This document shows positions 63,302 to 64,000 of a stretch of DNA of 64,000 nucleotides, one piece after another. The notes beneath the pieces are model-generated. The model worked only from the letters and a program-made list of their open reading frames with translations. It was not told where the DNA came from and ran no database searches. The stretch is from assembly GCF_038452275.1 (NCBI RefSeq), contig NZ_CP141643.1, positions 2,285,780 to 2,349,779 of the forward strand. Direction: 5' to 3'. The first letter of the stretch is position 1; each line of letters starts with the position of its first letter. This stretch comes from Corynebacterium sp. BD556 (GTDB lineage Bacteria > Actinomycetota > Actinomycetes > Mycobacteriales > Mycobacteriaceae). Position numbers and translations under genes: made by a program.

Positions 63302-64000
63302 CTACAAAAACGACCGCTTATGTGTGGGTACGAGTTAGTCTTGCGGCCACGATTGACCGCGATCAAGCGGGAACGGTTTTCCGATACCGGCTTGAGTATG
63401 TGCAGTCTGTCATGCCCGCGGTTGCGACGACGCTTCCAAAGAGTCCTCATCCCTTGAATCTTCCGCCGCGCCAGATTCCACCATTTTTGCCGGCCATCTT
63501 CCCGAGGGGTAAAGTCTCAGCGCACTGAGTAAGTCCATCGAGGGCTCCGCCGCCGATGACCTTGGCCTGCTGCTTGCCATGGGGAAAACACTGTGGGAGA
63601 TGAATCCGTTTTGGCAAAAGGAGAGGCGCTTAGCGTGGTGCCTGGAAGCCTTGACCTCGGGGCGATGGTCTCGATTTTTCTGGTGTGCTCGCAGAGGCTG
63701 GAAGTGGTGACCCGCACGCGCTGGCGGGGGTAGAGGATAAAGCTTCGGCGCGCACCATCGCGGTGCGCGTTGGCGGGGGAGGCCTTTGTCAAGCTCTTTT
63801 TCGCCCGAATACCCCGGGCTGGTGAAAGACGTATTTACCTGCTTGCAGGCCTTTCGCACGATGTCGATGGCGAAGAAGACTGTGGGCGATGCGTCGATCG
63901 TGCACGACTCCAATGGGGTTGCAGGAATGGTTGTGCGACGTTTCGACGGGCGCTTCCCACCTAGTTATCCGGTCGAGGACGCAGCTCAAACCCTTGGCAT
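63298..64000 (+). pseudogene. hipA toxin remnant, frameshifted and cut by the window end
   Basis: HipA-like segments appear in changing frames: TTAYVWVRVSLAATIDRD and AVATTLP from the ATG at 63298; a one-base loss in the T run at 63484-63488, after which the frame reads AGHLPEG, a stop and SLSALSKSIEGSAADDLGLL; a one-base loss in the G run at 63581-63584, then GENTVGDESVLAKGEAL; later GDPHALAGVEDKASARTIAV; and near the end ASIVHDSNGVAGMVVRRFDG. HipA is a Ser/Thr kinase toxin; this copy cannot make an active protein as read. It continues beyond the window. Confidence 0.78.

Overview
The window looks like a chromosomal segment of a Corynebacterium (high-GC actinobacterium). The evidence is a monomeric isocitrate dehydrogenase, split acyl-CoA carboxylase subunits (fused AccBC, AccD, the small AccE), a PrpR-type activator beside prpDBC, a biotin-dependent pyruvate carboxylase, DUF3017 after folD, DUF3151, and many genes whose -10 hexamer lies 6-8 nt before the start codon (leaderless transcripts). 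The order metX-metY, icd, trpS, upp, an lpd-like gene, prp genes, pyc, accBC, thtR, maf, accE, accD agrees with my memory of C. glutamicum.

Layout. 1-10.6 kb: a PspC-type sensor kinase and a LuxR-type response regulator on the same strand, separated by an 8-kb cassette. The cassette holds a divergent FAD/NAD(P)-binding enzyme and a five-gene operon for a peptide-type ABC importer (lipoprotein, two permeases, a fused double ATPase) ending in a two-domain CMD/AhpD-like protein. 10.7-21.7 kb: the SOS mutasome imuA-imuB and dnaE2, each with a LexA-like box, split by a lipoprotein, a sucrase/ferredoxin-like gene and a methionine importer (metN, metI, two metQ). 21.7-29.3 kb: two PH-domain membrane proteins, a MOSC protein, trmL/folD divergent from overlapping promoters, DUF3017, metYX and an orphan nuclease-like gene, followed by a 34-bp perfect inverted repeat. 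29.5-33.5 kb: icd, an exonuclease III and a TRIC-type channel. 33.5-37.6 kb: a possible accessory patch with a DUF3558-like lipoprotein, a large WXG/PPE-like Gly-rich protein and a GntR-controlled ABC system. 37.6-45.7 kb: trpS, yihY, a VIT1-like transporter, an NlpC/P60 hydrolase with a small helical partner, upp, an XRE regulator and an M20 peptidase. 45.8-62.6 kb: central carbon metabolism (Lpd-like flavoprotein, prpR/prpDBC, pyc, accBC, thtR, maf, accE, accD). The right end (62.9-64 kb) is a decayed hipBA toxin-antitoxin locus with operator-like repeats.

Most interesting point: the ABC importer/flavoenzyme/AhpD cassette carries, in its divergent promoter region, sites resembling the McbR box (TAGAC-N6-GTCTA) of the methionine/sulfur regulon. 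One of them has exactly the same spacing to its -10 as the site before metY. My hypothesis is that the cassette imports and oxidatively processes a sulfur-containing compound under sulfur control. No tRNA, rRNA, CRISPR array or intact insertion sequence was seen.
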